Assembly: GCA_045645245.1 (NCBI GenBank) | Contig: JAZRIK010000052.1 | Location: 1-7,404 of the forward strand | Direction: 5' to 3' | Length of the DNA stretch: 7,404 bases | Source of the DNA: Scatosoma sp045645245 | GTDB taxonomy: Bacteria > Bacillota > Clostridia > Christensenellales > Borkfalkiaceae | Shown here: positions 6,861-7,404 of the stretch, one piece after another | How positions within the stretch are numbered: the first letter of the stretch is position 1 | Layout of the letters: every line of letters starts with the position of its first letter | Translations under genes and position numbers: made by a program | The notes under the pieces: model-generated | Database searches by the model: none | The model's input: the letters and a program-made list of their open reading frames with translations, nothing else | Told to the model about the DNA's origin: nothing

Positions 6861-6889
6861 TTGCTTTTTTTCGTAATATACATTATAAT
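6861..6889 (+). promoter_or_regulatory. Sigma-A promoter of tRNA-Leu
   Basis: TTGCTT (-35, 6861-6866), a 17-bp spacer and a perfect TATAAT (-10, 6884-6889) lie just upstream of the tRNA. Transcription would start near 6896, leaving about a 10-nt 5' leader for RNase P to remove. Confidence 0.82.
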
Positions 6890-6905
6890 AATAAAGCTTT
6901 CGATT

Positions 6906-6991
6906 GCCGAAGTGGTGGAATGGCAGACGCGACGGACTCAAAATCCGTTGGTAGTGATACCGTGTGGGTTCAAGTCCCACCTTCGGCACCA
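6906..6991 (+). tRNA. tRNA-Leu, anticodon CAA
   Basis: The acceptor stem GCCGAAG (6906-6912) pairs with CTTCGGC (6981-6987), followed by discriminator A and an encoded CCA (6989-6991). The anticodon stem ACGGA/TCCGT encloses the loop CTCAAAA, giving anticodon CAA at 6939-6941, which reads the leucine codon UUG. A long variable arm (GGTA-GTGA-TACC, about 6950-6961) is typical of class II tRNA-Leu. The T arm is GTGGG-TTCAAGT-CCCAC (6964-6980). It has its own promoter and terminator and stands alone, divergent from polA. Confidence 0.98.
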
Positions 6992-6996
6992 ATAGA

Positions 6997-7024
6997 AAAA
7001 ACACCCCTTTTTTGGGGTGTTTTT
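6997..7024. terminator. Intrinsic terminator of tRNA-Leu, bidirectional
   Basis: An 11-bp stem pairs 6997-7007 (A-run, CACCCC) with 7014-7024 (GGGGTG, T-run) around a TTTTTT loop, starting 5 nt after the tRNA CCA. The A-run on the left arm gives a U-tract on the minus strand, so it can also end transcripts of the gene at 7090-7404. Confidence 0.9.
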
Positions 7025-7034
7025 GTGTTTGTTT

Positions 7035-7058
7035 GCCCTTATTTGGGCTTATTTTTTT
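7035..7058 (+). terminator. Second, weaker terminator-like hairpin
   Basis: GCCC (7035-7038) and GGGC (7045-7048) form a 4-bp stem around TTATTT, followed by TTA and seven T. It is in tandem with the stronger hairpin just upstream and may be a back-up terminator for the tRNA transcript. The stem is short, so the call is tentative. Confidence 0.35.
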
Positions 7059-7089
7059 GCGTTTTGTTACTAAATTTTGTTACATATTT

Positions 7090-7404
7090 TTAGTACCCGC
7101 TATAAGCAAGAAGTTGTTCCTTCTCGTTTTTGGAAAGATTAAGACGATTGATGTATGCTTTTACTTGGGATTCGCCGTTCTTGTTAGAATAGCCGAGATA
7201 ACCCATAACCATATACTTTTGAACCGCCGTCAGTTTGAGAGAAGCGACGTATTTTTGAATTTTCGCCTTCCTCGTCCCACTTATACTCTTTCCGTTTTTG
7301 TCGGTGTCGGCTGCAATAGACTGCGCCGTCGCGATAATGATAGCGAGTTTCTCTATATCAATCGCTTCGGCAAATAACACCGCCTTGCTTTCAATATCCA
7401 CACC
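7090..7404 (-). CDS. Unidentified protein, C-terminal fragment with two 25-residue repeats; possible mobile-element protein
   Basis: The frame stays open to the right edge, so this is the C-terminal part (at least 104 residues) of a longer protein. The first possible start, a GTG at 7401, has no upstream context here and is unlikely to be real. The fragment is hydrophilic, rich in Lys, Ala and Ser, with no membrane segment. After an acidic-helical part (residues 1-35 from the GTG) comes DKNGKSISGTRKAKI, then two tandem 25-residue units (7189-7263 and 7093-7167). They share the pattern Y-x-x-x-L-x-L-x-x-x-x-K and both end in GY, 7 identical positions plus several conservative ones. From memory, similar NGKSISGSRKKKVIxYINSLNLS tails occur at the end of very large proteins in prophages and integrative elements of Clostridia; I could not check this. 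It faces the tRNA-Leu gene, a frequent integration site. I cannot assign a function. Confidence 0.72.
   Translation of the reverse strand, partial: GVDIESKAVLFAEAIDIEKLAIIIATAQSIAADTDKNGKSISGTRKAKIQKYVASLKLTAVQKYMVMGYLGYSNKNGESQVKAYINRLNLSKNEKEQLLAYSGY

Noticed and set aside
6857..7377. Plus-strand open frames covering tRNA-Leu and the region after it
   Set aside because: They translate the tRNA and its terminator, and the right part is the antisense of the 7090-7404 gene. They are chance frames.

Overview
The window looks like chromosomal DNA from a low-to-moderate-GC Gram-positive bacterium, most likely a member of the Clostridia (Bacillota). The grounds are a GlgC/GlgD two-subunit ADP-glucose pyrophosphorylase arrangement, a DNA polymerase I whose proofreading domain has lost its metal-binding residues, strong AGGGGG/GGAGG-type ribosome binding sites, AT-rich intergenic DNA with sigma-A promoters, and a tRNA with encoded CCA. 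I cannot place it more finely without a search.

Layout from left to right. (1) Positions 1-3187, minus strand: a glycogen-synthesis operon read glgB -> glgC -> glgD. Only the first 23 codons of glgD are in the window. The genes are 13-17 bp apart, each with its own ribosome binding site, and a strong promoter lies just upstream of glgB. GlgC with GlgD makes ADP-glucose, a glycogen synthase (not in the window) polymerises it, and GlgB introduces the alpha-1,6 branches. (2) Positions 3188-3473: an intergenic region with the glg promoter, three degenerate 16-bp repeats, a possible small plus-strand transcript and a strong bidirectional hairpin terminator. (3) Positions 3474-6741, minus strand: polA (DNA polymerase I) followed by coaE (dephospho-CoA kinase), probably co-transcribed from a promoter at 6774-6802 and ending at the 3409-3441 terminator. 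coaE is bracketed by a 23-bp near-identical direct repeat. (4) Positions 6742-6905: a divergent promoter region with helically phased A-tracts. (5) Positions 6906-6991, plus strand: tRNA-Leu(CAA), followed by a bidirectional terminator. (6) Positions 7090-7404, minus strand: the C-terminal end of an unidentified protein with two 25-residue repeats, reminiscent of large prophage or integrative-element proteins.

Most of the window is ordinary core metabolism and replication. The items worth a second look are intergenic: the repeat pair around coaE, the triple 16-bp repeat and putative small RNA between coaE and glgB, and the possible junction of a mobile element beside the tRNA-Leu gene. I found no CRISPR array, insertion sequence, toxin-antitoxin pair or obvious new defence system.
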